Virus record (IMG/VR): IMGVR_UViG_3300025736_000120
Span: 1-30,236 of that record
DNA length: 30,236 nt
Direction: 5' to 3' (one strand)
DNA from: a virus
Every line of letters starts with the position of its first letter. Position 1 is the stretch's first letter. Made by a program: the position numbers and the translations under genes. Below the pieces are notes generated by a model. The model was not told where the DNA came from. It did no database searches and saw only the letters and a program-made list of their open reading frames with translations. Positions 1 through 11,700 of the stretch are shown one piece after another.

Positions 1-408
1 ATAGTTGCAGCATCAGGACAGTATGATTCAGCAATAGCTAATACAATTGGTCAGAGACAACAAGCACAAGCTAATCAGAGTCAGCAATTGAATGCTAATA
101 CTAATACTGGAGTTAATATAGAATCACAGAGACTATATACTCAAGATGCTCCACAACAAGGATTGTTTTCTAATGTATTAAGTGGCGCTGTAGCTGGAGC
201 TAATGCTTTCGATAATATAAAGAAATTAGGACTAGGTGGAGATGAAACAGCTGAAGCAGGTGGAATAGCTGGATCAGGAACTACAAATGCTCCTGTCTTC
301 AGAACTGTAACTGGATATAATCCTAAGAATACTTATCAAGGCAATTCGTTGTTTAAAAAGAATAGAATGTTTGGATCACAAGGTTTATTTGGAAAAGGAG
401 CGTATTAA
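1..408 (+). CDS. 3' part of a probable virion internal protein (5' end outside window)
   Basis: The frame is open from the first base, so the gene starts before the window. The visible 135 residues begin IVAASGQYDS. A first stretch rich in Q, A, N and S leads into a segment with glycines and small residues (GLFSNVLSGAVAGANAF, then GGIAGSGTT) and a basic end (KKNRMFGSQGLFGKGAY). This low-complexity composition, and the place just before two more proteins of the same style and a giant virion-type protein, fit an internal or DNA-ejection protein such as those of P22 or T7. That is inference from composition and context; no family was recognised. A TTG at 88 is only the first possible start inside the window and is unlikely to be the real one. 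The stop at 406-408 lies just before the next ATG. Confidence 0.75.
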   Translation: MVAASGQYDSAIANTIGQRQQAQANQSQQLNANTNTGVNIESQRLYTQDAPQQGLFSNVLSGAVAGANAFDNIKKLGLGGDETAEAGGIAGSGTTNAPVFRTVTGYNPKNTYQGNSLFKKNRMFGSQGLFGKGAY

Positions 409-409
409 A

Positions 410-2008
410 ATGCCACAAGTAGTACAACTAAGAGGTAACGGTAGATCAGGTTCTGCATTAGCAGAAAATCAGCTATTAATGCGTAACTTAGAAAACAATG
501 TAGCTGACAATGTAAAACGTAAAGCTTTACAGTTACAACGTAAAAATGAATTAGAAGCTCAGTTTGCAGCTAAACCGTATAAGTTCTCAGGTGCTGAATC
601 AACCATAAATGAATTCGGTGGAGAAACTACGAACCAGAGACTAAGAGATGCTTTAGCTTTAAAACGTAATGACCTAAGTCAACAAGGTTATGATTATCAG
701 ACATCTGAAACAACTGGATATACACCGGAACAAGAAGCTGAATATCAAGAAGCACAGAATAGGATATACAATGATCCTACTATGAATGCTATGAAAAATA
801 GAATAGAACAAGGGTATAATCCTGTTGATACTAATGTAGATAATAATTTAAAATCAACTAGCAATACATTGTTAAATCTAAAAAACAGTCAAAATCCAGT
901 TCCAGCAGAAACTGCTGATCCTATACCAACAGAGACTCTATTGCCTAATGATGTGCAAGCTAGTAGTTTACAGGAATTTGATCAAAAGTTACAACAGAAC
1001 CCAGAACAATATAATCAGTTATTACAACAGCAGCAAGTCCTTTCAGCAAATGAATTGATACCACAGAAACAACAACAACTCATAGAACAACCAGCTAATG
1101 CTTATAATAGGAATACTGAAAAAGCTAAAGTAAATGCTAAAGTCAAATCAGGATTGAATGTAGATTATCAACAAGGTTCAGTAACTAGAAGTGGTAGTCC
1201 TGGAGTAACAACAACAAGACAATCAAAAGCTAATATCATAGATGAAAACCCATATACTTATGAGTCTCAAGCCGAACTAGCTAATTATTCAAGAGGAGCT
1301 GGTAATTTAGGTAGAGCTTATGGCGGATCTGACAACAATCAATTAGCTAGGAATGCTGAACACAGAGCTGGTTTTGTAGAACGTAACCAAGGTCTAATAG
1401 GAGTAGAGCGACAAGAACAAAGTACAGTCGCTCCAGAACAAAAAATAAACGTAATACCAAACAAAGCTAGTATAGATGAATTTGCTGATACCCAATCTAC
1501 TGTAGAAGTAGGTAAAGGAGCTTTTAGTGGCGGTGGTGGTGCAAAGACAAAATCATTCACAATAGCCGGACTTAAAGGAGCTGATAATTCTGCTATTTCT
1601 GGGACTATTAATGAAAGATCCGAAGCTACTACAGATTTTGGAACATCTATATTTAATCCTTCTTCTGGAGATGGAACTGCTTTTGGTGTAGATTGGGGAA
1701 ACAGTACTACAGAAGAAAAAGTAACAGCCGTAAAAGATTACATGACTGAAGCTGTTAGAACTGCAATAGGCGATGATGCAGATAATTATACAATAAAAAG
1801 AGAAAGTGCTGGCAAGTACGAAATAAAAGGAACATCAGCTAATCCTATGCATATAAGAATGTTCTATTCTGATGGTCAATGGCAAATGATTCCTAAAAAA
1901 GGAAGTAGAATGGATATTCTCCAGAATATATTTAATAATCCTTTAATGTTTGCTGGTAAAAACCTTAGAGGCGAAGTACAACAAAACCCTATTAATAAAG
2001 AAGAATAA
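410..2008 (+). CDS. Q/N-rich probable virion (internal) protein, 532 aa
   Basis: The start is the ATG at 410, one base after the previous stop and behind a strong AAAAGGAG; the longer TTG start at 371 would overlap the upstream gene and has no ribosome site. The N-terminal 60 residues are helical and charged (LENNVADNVKRKALQLQRKN). The middle, about residues 190-250, is very rich in glutamine and asparagine with runs of QQQ. A glycine-rich patch (FSGGGGA) lies near residue 380, followed by a more globular-looking C-terminal 130 residues. No enzymatic motif is visible. Spacing on both sides indicates an operon with its neighbours. Composition and position suggest a structural or ejection protein, but the family is not recognised. 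Confidence 0.85.
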   Translation: MPQVVQLRGNGRSGSALAENQLLMRNLENNVADNVKRKALQLQRKNELEAQFAAKPYKFSGAESTINEFGGETTNQRLRDALALKRNDLSQQGYDYQTSETTGYTPEQEAEYQEAQNRIYNDPTMNAMKNRIEQGYNPVDTNVDNNLKSTSNTLLNLKNSQNPVPAETADPIPTETLLPNDVQASSLQEFDQKLQQNPEQYNQLLQQQQVLSANELIPQKQQQLIEQPANAYNRNTEKAKVNAKVKSGLNVDYQQGSVTRSGSPGVTTTRQSKANIIDENPYTYESQAELANYSRGAGNLGRAYGGSDNNQLARNAEHRAGFVERNQGLIGVERQEQSTVAPEQKINVIPNKASIDEFADTQSTVEVGKGAFSGGGGAKTKSFTIAGLKGADNSAISGTINERSEATTDFGTSIFNPSSGDGTAFGVDWGNSTTEEKVTAVKDYMTEAVRTAIGDDADNYTIKRESAGKYEIKGTSANPMHIRMFYSDGQWQMIPKKGSRMDILQNIFNNPLMFAGKNLRGEVQQNPINKEE

Positions 2009-2016
2009 AGGCTAAT

Positions 2017-2514
2017 ATGAAACCGGTATCAAGTAAGTCATTCAGAACAAAGAATAAAAAAGCTACTGAGTCTTTGCACAATAGACAAAAAGCACATTTG
2101 ACTAAAAAGTTGAATACAGCAAGAACAGCTTATCAGTTAAGTTCTACTAATCCTAAGATAAAAGCTTTGCATGATAGAATGATAAAGAATGGACTATCTA
2201 CACCAAGACATCTGCATAATATAGTCGGTACTGAATTACCAGCTAACAAGAAGATCAATCTTGGCAAAGACTATTCTCATTCTACTACTGGAAGTACTGA
2301 ATATAAATTAGGACAATTAGATGCCGATCAAGGTGGAGATCTTATAGATTTTACTAAACAGTATCTTCCTAGTGATTCACCAGGAAACGAAAGAGTAACT
2401 TCAGAAGCTAAAATAGTAACTGATTATCTTTCAGCTAAAGTTAATTTGTATAAGCATATTAACAAACCAGTAAAAAAAAAACAGAAGAAGGTTCTACAAG
2501 TAACACTACCATAG
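2017..2514 (+). CDS. Basic 165-aa ORF; probable N-terminal part of the giant polyvalent protein
   Basis: Starts at ATG 2017 behind AAAGG, eight bases after the upstream stop. The product is lysine-rich at its start (SKSFRTKNKKATESLHNRQK) and ends in KPVKKKQKKVLQVTLP. Its end is suspicious: the KKK codons are a run of ten A (2472-2481), and a -1 slip there enters the frame of the 14.5-kb ORF, which is open from 2463 onward. Read as an independent gene it is a small basic protein of unknown role. Read with the shift, its first ~154 residues form the start of a protein of about 5,063 residues. The second reading is favoured because the giant ORF has no ribosome site or ATG of its own near its first possible start. 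Confidence 0.8.
   Translation: MKPVSSKSFRTKNKKATESLHNRQKAHLTKKLNTARTAYQLSSTNPKIKALHDRMIKNGLSTPRHLHNIVGTELPANKKINLGKDYSHSTTGSTEYKLGQLDADQGGDLIDFTKQYLPSDSPGNERVTSEAKIVTDYLSAKVNLYKHINKPVKKKQKKVLQVTLP
2472..2481 (+). other. A10 slippery run: candidate -1 frameshift site
   Basis: Ten consecutive A follow GT at 2470-2471. In the upstream frame they read as AAA lysine codons, allowing a -1 slip on A-AAA-AAA with perfect re-pairing. The -1 frame has stops at 2409, 2421, 2436, 2442, 2451 and 2460, then none from 2463 to the end of the giant gene at 17207; the original frame stops 31 bases after the run. The frames are therefore exchanged exactly at the run. Programmed ribosomal slippage, polymerase slippage during transcription and a homopolymer length error in the sequence would all look like this. 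Confidence 0.7.
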
Positions 2515-2732
2515 CTAAAACAAAGCCCGTAGCCGACGTTTTAATCGCCAAGCCAACCCAAACACTAAACAAAGTAAAAAAACCTCTTCTCGTTGCTCCT
2601 GATACGTTACAGGGGCAAGTAAATGAACCTACGGTATCATTATTACCAACAGAAGTTAAGAAACAAGATTTAATTCCTCATGCAGAAGAATTATCTACTA
2701 TAGATTTAGAAGCTAAAAAGAAAGCATTTTGG

Positions 2733-5700
2733 TTGAAAGACTTTGAACCATTCGAAAAGAGACTACCTACTTTTAAAGAATTGGAAGAAGATCCAGAACC
2801 TATGGATCCTTATTTGAATGCTGTAATCAAAGATACAGATAGAAATAGAACTTATTCAGATATAGCTAAGAAGTATCTAAGTCTAAAAGACGGTAAAGTC
2901 GGAGTCAATGGAGATCTTGAAAATGCTCAAAGAGAACTGATCGAAGCTTATAATGTTGATACGGAACGATTAGGCACAAGTGGAACCCTAGTGGATTATG
3001 GAGTAAAGCATTCTGGTCTGGCTAATGCCACCGAAGTAGATAAATACGCTAAGTTAGCAACGGCTATATTACCTAATGGTGTCCTACAAGGAATAAACAA
3101 CGTAATGTCTTATCTGACTAATGGAGAAGTTGCCTATGTATCAGATGAAACCTTAGGAATAACACAGTCTTTTTTAAATACTTATAATGCTATAGGAGCC
3201 GTTAATGCTTTTGATAAAATAAACCAAGGTAAAGGATTAACTGAAGAACAAAAGAAAGAAACATTATTCGGAGATCAGTTATACTCACGACAAGAAGATT
3301 TAAACTTTAAAGACGAAGATAGAACCTTCGTTGGTGAAATGTTAGATCAATTAGGAGGCTTTGCAGATCAAGCTTTAGATCCCGCTAGAGGTTTAATATA
3401 TGGCAAGAAGCAAGGTGGTAAAGGTGCATTAGGTCTATTAATGAATGACAAAGGACTTGAAGGTCAAAGACGATTCCATGTAAAAGAAAAAGTACAAGAG
3501 TTATTAGGTATGGATGGAATTGAAGCTTCACCAGAAGAATTAGATTATGTAGAAAAATACTTTGATAGTTGGTCTACTAGATTATACGGAGTATTTGGAA
3601 TGGGATCTAGTCTAGCTGGTGAAATGATGTATGGTCCGTTTCGTGCTGGCAATGCATTAGGAGCTAAAGGAGCTAATCTAATCAATCAATTATTCAACAG
3701 AAAAATAGGTAAAGTCGTTAACAAGCTAATTGTTAATGATACCTGGACTAAAGGAGCCGGATCTAAGTTATTCAGAGTTAAAGAATACATGAAATTCATT
3801 GGTAATCCTAGAAACATGAATAGGCGACTAAAGACTATCGTTACTAACAATGGAGTGAAAAGAGAAGTTATTCTTCCTTCACAAGCTGAAACAATGGGTA
3901 CATGGTTAGCTCATCCTATGGGATTAGCAACTGGAGCTGCAGCATCATATTTATCGAAACTAGATCCTACTGCTGATGCAGATAAATTAGTTAGTCATAT
4001 GGAAACAATGGCAGTCTTAGGACTCGTTAATGTAGGGTTCGGATATGCACTAGGTAATGCTTTAAGAGGAGCTGCACCTATGATAAATGCTTATTCTAAA
4101 CAAATGTTAGATCCTACATTAGCTAGAGCTGTAGGAGAATCATTGAATAAAACTGGTTATGCCATTGGTACTATACCAGCCCAACCAGTAGGAGCTGTAA
4201 TGAGTCAATTAGTCACAGAAGGAGACATTAACCTTACCGCTAGAGATCTAGTTACAGAGACATTATTTGGATTTATGTTTACTGCTAATGATGCTATGCA
4301 TCTACATAAAGCTAGAACGACTATTAAACCGGAAGTAGATTATAGAATAAGCAATCCTAGAAAACAGATAGTATCTCAAGAAGCTGCAGAAGCACAACCG
4401 ACAGTACTAGAACCACAGATATTCCAGGATTCTCCAGTTAAAACTACTGAAAGAGAAGTAACCGCTTATGAGTTTATGCAGAATAGAGTAACTGAAAAAG
4501 GTATAAAACCAGAAGATATGACTGTAGGAGATGCTATAGATGTAATTGCTGGAGATGATATAACTCATTATCTTAAAAGAATAGGTAAACAAGACTCTCC
4601 TGAAGCTAGAGCTAATATCGCTAATATGCTACAGACTATAAAAGAGACTAGAGGACAAACAAAGATAAAAGGTAAAGAATTAGGACTAGATGAACAAGGT
4701 CATGAAGTATTCGGTCAATATGATCAATCTACTAATGAAATGTATCTAACAGATGATAAAAGTAGGACATCTAATAGACAATATAATAATAATGAAAATA
4801 TGATAAGTTTCCTACTACATGAACCTATGCATGAAATGACGGCTAGTGTATATGATGGTAATATAAAGTTTAGAAGTGCTATAGATACTGAAATCAAATC
4901 TATAAGGCAATTAGTTTTGAATGATAGACAAATAGCAGAAAGTATATTAGCTGATAGCGAATTAAGACAAACATTTGAAGATGCCGGATTAATAGGTTCA
5001 GCTATAGATGCTGATGTAACGCCAGTACAAGCTAAAGAGTTTATAGCTCAGTTATATGATCTATCTAAACCAGAATTCAGAAAGAAGTTAACTCAACTTA
5101 AAGATCCTAATGTAACTGAAACAGCAATGGATAAGACTGTTAATCTATTAAAGAAGTTCGTAGGTAAAAATGATCCTAATAATATGTATAATAGATCAGT
5201 TGATATTATCCAAGATCATATAGTCCAAGATGAAGTGCCTACAGACTTACAAATAGATACTAAAGAACTATCTAAAGATGATCCTCTGAATATGTCAGTA
5301 GAAACATTAAAGAGTAATGAATTTAAAGAGTTCTTCGGTGATTGGGAGAACAAACCAGAAGATGCTAGCCAAATGATAGATGAACAAGGATTACCAAGAG
5401 TATTCTTTCATGGAACGCAATCAACTGATATAACTCAGTTCAATCCTGATAGAAGTAGAGGTACAGGTAATTGGCAAGGAATATATTTTACAAATAATCC
5501 TAGTTCAGCAGAACATTATGCAAAAACAAATCGTAATCGAATACAAAAACAATCAAGTCCCAATGTTATACCTGTATATTTAGATATAAAAAATCCTTTA
5601 TATGTAAGCAAAAAGAATAAATGGTTAGACAAAAACAATAATCAATATGATAATACGAATCTGAATGTTCTATCCAAATCTGATTTTAATTTAGAACAAA

Positions 5701-8700
5701 AACAATATTTCGATGCAGTTGATTTAATTGAAAATAATGATATACAATCAATATCAAATGATAAAGAAACATTATATTGGAAGAATACAAAAGAAAAATA
5801 CACAGATAACAAAAATTATCATTTACAAGTATTTCAAAAAAATAGGATTAATTCAAGATTTGATGATATTGTTACATCAACTTCTTGGAAACCAGAAAAT
5901 AAAGAACACAAAATATCCAATAGTATATATTTGACTAAAAATAATTTAATCAATTATGTTATGGAACATTATAATCCAAGTCCTAAAAAAACAGATATAT
6001 TTGATAAATTAGCTATTCCTTCTTATATAAAAACAAAACATGTAGTACATATAAAAAACAAAGGATTTGATGGTATAATATATAATGATGGACAAGAAAT
6101 AATAGTTTTTGATCCCACACAAGTTAAATCTGCTATTGGTAACAAAGGTACATTTGATAGAACTAATCCTAACATACTCAACATGACCGTTAATACCCTC
6201 AAGTCTAATGAATTTAAAGAGTTCTTTGGCGATTGGGAAAACAAACCAGAATCGGCTAGTAAGTTAGTAGATCAAGATGGAAAACCAGAAATAGCTTATC
6301 ATGGGAGTCGATCATCAGATATAACCCAGTTTAATGCGACAAGACAAAGAAGAACGGGCAAATGGGGTGGCATCTATGTTACGACAGATCCTTATTATGC
6401 TAATAGTTATACTAAAACTGATAGAAACCATATCCAAGAAGAAAAAGGGAATGCTCAAATATATCCATTATATCTAAGTATAAAGAATCCATTACGTGTA
6501 AATATAAATGAACCGTTACCAAAATATTTCGCTGAAGTATTAGGTGAAAAAGCAGATAATAAATTTATAAACCAAATCGTACAAGGTCCTGGTTATCTAG
6601 GAGCTCTAGTAGTCTCATCATTAGGTTATTTGCCTGGGATAAGAAAAACTAAAATAGGAAAAGAAGCCAAAATCTACTTTAAAGAATTAATAAATAATTG
6701 GAAACAAGGAAAAAAAATAAGTTATGATGATCATTACGATAAAATATCTTTTTTGAAAGAAGAAACTATAAAATTATTAGAAGAAAAAGACTATGATGGT
6801 ATATTTTATAATAATGGTAGAGAAATAGTAGCTTTCAGACCAGAACAAGTAAAATCAGCTACTGGCAATAAAGGTACATTTGACACGCAAGATGCTAACA
6901 TACTCAATATGACTGTTAATACCCTCAAGGCTTCACCATTGTTGCCTAACGTATTAGAATGGACTCCAGAGAACTATACAGGCGTTACAGAGGCATTAGA
7001 AAACTATCGTACAAGAGCTAAAGAGCTAGGACAATATATCGCAGCTGATGCTTCACCTGAGTTACTGATTAAATCAGCTATGGATAGTTACCGAACAGAT
7101 ATTGGACAAGAACCTACAGTAGAGAATTTATCTATATATCTTAATATGGAAGCTAACAAGCTAAAAAGTCAAGTCCCAATGTCTATAGACGAAGCTACTT
7201 CTCGTCTAGACATGATAAAAAGTATAGAGCAAGGTACATTAATAAACGAAGCTGGTGATGTAATAGATGCAGATAACTTATTTGGAGAAGATCAATATAA
7301 CGCTGATCAAATCACTAGACAATTAGGAAACATAGCAAAGTCTATGGGCTATACTGACGCTGATATATTTAAAACAGAATTCCAAGGTCTAGATAACGAA
7401 CAAAGATATGCTAAGATATTAGAAAAAGTAAAAGAGACTAATGCTAATCTTCCGGCAGATAGTAGAATAAAAGATGATGATTTAATAGCTACTGCGTCTA
7501 GAGCAGAAATATCTATACGCAATCTAGACGAAGTAAAAAACATATATGTAGAAATAGATGGAAATGGTGATTTAGTATCTTATGATGAAATGGCAGGAAA
7601 TAGGGCTGTAGATAATCAGCAAGTATCTAAATATATAGGTAAAATGAAGAACTTCTTAGGTTTTGGTAAAGACTATATGAGCTCAATGGAAGATATAGGT
7701 ATTACCGGAGATGCTGAAAATGTAATAAGTGATTTGTTTACTGGAGGAAAGAGTGTAATAAGTTCTACAGTCATAGATGGAAAGAACGGACATGGACTAA
7801 CTTCAAGATCTATTCAAGATGGTACATTAGCCAAGCAGATAATAGAAAGAGGTGGTTTCTTATTACCTCGTAAATCAGGTGGTTTAGTAATAAATATGCC
7901 TTCTTTACATCGATTGTCTAAAAACAGAGATGATGCTTTAATGGCAGCTCAGAATATGCAATGGTCTAATTTTTGGAAATGGATTGGTTCAGAGAACACT
8001 TGGAACTATGATAATAAAGCTAAAGAACGGATGCTATTGAACAAAACATTAGATCCTATGAGTTTGTATAAGAGATATGTATTAGGAGAAGAGATAACTA
8101 ACTTCGAACTATTCAAGAATCAGTTAAGTGATGATTATGGAGCTGAAATGAAGTTCCTTAGTGAAAACTCAGATCTAATAAATGAAATAGGATTAAAACA
8201 AAGAGAGTATTTCCAAGCAGTAAATGAAAAAGAAGGATTACATTATTTCAAGCCTATTATCTTAGCTGATGATGGTTCTTCTGATTATCATTTAAAGGCA
8301 TTGAATAGTGCTGTTTATGATGTATTGAATTGGGGTATGGATGGAAGTGGAAGTAATAGAGCCCTCAAAGTAAAAGGTGATGAAGTTACTACTGGTAAAC
8401 TAATGTCTAAGTATTTAAGCTTACTTACAAATCATACACCATTAGCAATTGAAAGTATAGATCAGTTAGCACGATTTGTACCAGATCTATTAGATAATGA
8501 AGGTAAAATAAATGATGATGTATTAAAAGATCGTAAATGGAAAGTAAAAATAGATGATGAAGGAGAAGAGTATATAACACAATCAATGCTAGTGATGAAC
8601 CATGAATGGTTTAAGGATAATCCATATTTAAATGCTAGATTCAAAGAGAACGCTTCTGATGGAGCTTCTCCTATGGTTAATAAACTAGCTTTCAATAGTC

Positions 8701-11700
8701 TAAGAAGAATCTTAGGTGGAACCAATAAAGATCCAATTACAAAGACTGCCAGTAATTACTTTATAAACGGAAATAACATTACACATAAATCTATGTTTAA
8801 TGATCCTCAAATAGATAGTTATACAAAAGAGTCTGAAACAGATGGACAATATGCTGAAAAAATGGAATCGTTTGGTAAGCAAGTAAGTGCTATAAGTTTC
8901 AATACAGCATACAAGAACAGTAAAGCTTATACTCCTAGAGAAGTAGAAGTAAGTGAATTCGGAGCTACTTTGGTCCTCGATGCAGCTATGCAACCACTTC
9001 ATGCTTATAAGACAGGAGATAACATCAAGAAGAAGAAAGATGGAGATCTGTTTCAGATTATTATGAATGATATAATAACAAAAGTCAATCAAGGTATAGC
9101 TCCTTCTTATTTAAAGTTTGATTTACCTATAACCGGTAAGAACGGTATGGCTTTTATGAGCACAAGTCATGCAGATACAAAACTAAGTGCCGGAGCTATA
9201 GGAATAAATGGTACACCACAGTTATTCACTGGTAGTTCTTTCTGGAAAGGTAAGACCGGAGAAAAAGCTTATGAAGGATTCAAAGAACTAAGTGATAACA
9301 AAAGACGTTCTGGTATAAAAAAGATACAAGATTTGTACAATTTATATAATATGTTCAATCCATCTACTAAGCTAACTGATGACTTTAGATTGTCTGCTGG
9401 TAGAGGACTAAAAATAATGAGAGAAGATATAGCTAGACAAGAAGAAAATGGTAGTGATAACTTAGCTTATATGACATCTATTGGAGCAAGAAAAGCTTTG
9501 AATATAATAGATAAATCTTTCAATGGCGATAAAATCAAGATGGATGATGCTACTTTAGATAAATTAGTAACTATATTTGATGGTACTATAGCTGGTCAGT
9601 CTTTAAATGAACCAGGAACTAATACTAGAATACTATATAAGATCAAAGATGCTTTTGATGATGTAGCTAAATTAAGGACTACCGGAGCCAGTTTAGTGTA
9701 CGTACCCATGTGGGAAGGTCAATCAGCTACTCAAAGACTTATAGACAATGAACTATTGCTTCACAAGGGTAGTAGTGAATCAAGACAGAAACTATTACAG
9801 AGACTAAATAGACAGAAAACAGAACTAGATCAGTATTATGATCCTGAAACAGGATTAGCTAAAGATGGTTCTCCATTGATATATATCTCAAGAGGTGAAT
9901 ATAATAAGTTAGCTAAAAAAGCTCGTAAGAACAAGATGCCTATGATTACATTAGGCTCTAGAGTATTTGCTACTAGAACACCTATCGATGGTCCAGATAG
10001 TCAAGGAGCATTTTTAATAGCTGGTATATTAGAAGGAGACGGTACAATAGCTTTCAATTCTCATACTGGAGCAGAAGTAATGGGAGCTGATTTTGATAAA
10101 GATGGTATTAGTTTAAGAGTCCCGGACAAAGACTTTACACCTGAGATCTTTGACGCTATGTGGGAGCATTGGAACGAATCAGGAGCCAATAGTGGTACTT
10201 ATAAATCTTCTAGTAAATTGTTATCTGATAATGAAACTATATTGAATACTGGTGGTTGGAAAGTAAATCAGAAATATGGATTAGCTGAACAAGAACGCTA
10301 TACGATGCCACAGCATATAGAACATTATAAATCAGTAACAGAAGCTGATGCTAATGTAGATGGTACTATAGGATTAAGAAATGTAATCTATCAAGCTTTG
10401 GATAACTTAACTCCTAATATGAAAAATGGTAAAGTAAATTTAAAAGTAAAACTGAATAAAGATGAAACTGCTGATATAGTATTGAATACTACAGATAGAT
10501 TCGCTACTAATGAAGGAGTAACACATAATGAATTATCTACTAAGATGAATTACATAGTTCAAAAAGGAGTAGATGCTTATAATCAAAGATCCTTTAATCC
10601 AGAAAATGCTTTAATAGATGTATTAATAGAGTCAGTAGATGGTGTACCTTATGATAAAATGGAGAAGTCAGCTAAGAGTGCTGTAAGATATGCTTTATCT
10701 ACTACATTAAGAGAGATAGCTGGTAAACCAGAACTAAGACAAGTAGAAGATATGAAAAGCATAGTAAGACCAGCTAAAATGGGCATTACTGATGTAGGTA
10801 ATGGAGATTGGTCAAAACTGACTAATGCTTTTTCTAATGAAATGACTAAACCTACTACAAATAAACAAACTACTGTAAAAATGCAAGGTGGATTTGAGAA
10901 TAAAGGTAAAGGTACTCCAGAAGGTGATGGAAAAGATAAAGCTATGAGAGAAGTAGCAAATAGTTTTATCGGTGAATTAACTGATAGTAGTCCTAAATCG
11001 ATACGTGAACCAAAAAGCAGTACAGCAACAAGTGCATTAAAATTTCTTGCTACAAAAGAAACTGCTGATGCAGGAGCAGAACCCACAGTAGCAGGATGGG
11101 CAGATTTATATGAAGAAGAATATGCCGGTGAATATAATGAATACCCTTATGTTATAATGTTAGCTAGAAATAAAGAATTTAAAAACAAACCACTTGCTAG
11201 TGCTACTAAAGAAAATATAGATGCTATGCATAAGGAATCTAAAAATACAAAGTTTATAGTAGGAGATATGCCCGGAGTTGATTCTCCTTTTATAGATTAT
11301 CTTAAAGAGATAGGAGCTGATTATACTATATATCATACAGGTGACCAATCAAGGATACAACCAAAAGCAGAAACAATAAAAGGTCAAACTGATATATTCC
11401 CTACATCTAATGAAAATGGTGCTACTGTCAGAATGATTAATGCTATCAAGAAACTCCATAAATCAATTACGAAAGGCTTTTATGACTTAAGCGATGTAAT
11501 AGGTGCAGAAGAGAATAAAAACCTCTTAGGGCACAATGGCCAGATTAACATGATGAACCGCTTAACTGGTAAAATAATGGTAGCTAGAGTCAATAGAGAA
11601 ATCTCTTCCAAGGGTATATCAACACCATATATGAATAAATTAACTGGTAAAGCAGAAGATATATTAGAACCATTCAAAAGAATAAGACCATTCAGAAGAA

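Noticed and set aside
10089-10103. DFDKDG read as an EF-hand or dockerin calcium loop
   Set aside because: The position that should be a conserved I/L (eighth of the loop) is serine, no second loop follows, and the RTP...GADFD...VP context fits RNA polymerase better.
10649-11086. 145-codon minus-strand ORF within the giant gene
   Set aside because: Antisense shadow of the giant gene without its own start signals; hydrophobic composition is typical of antisense frames.
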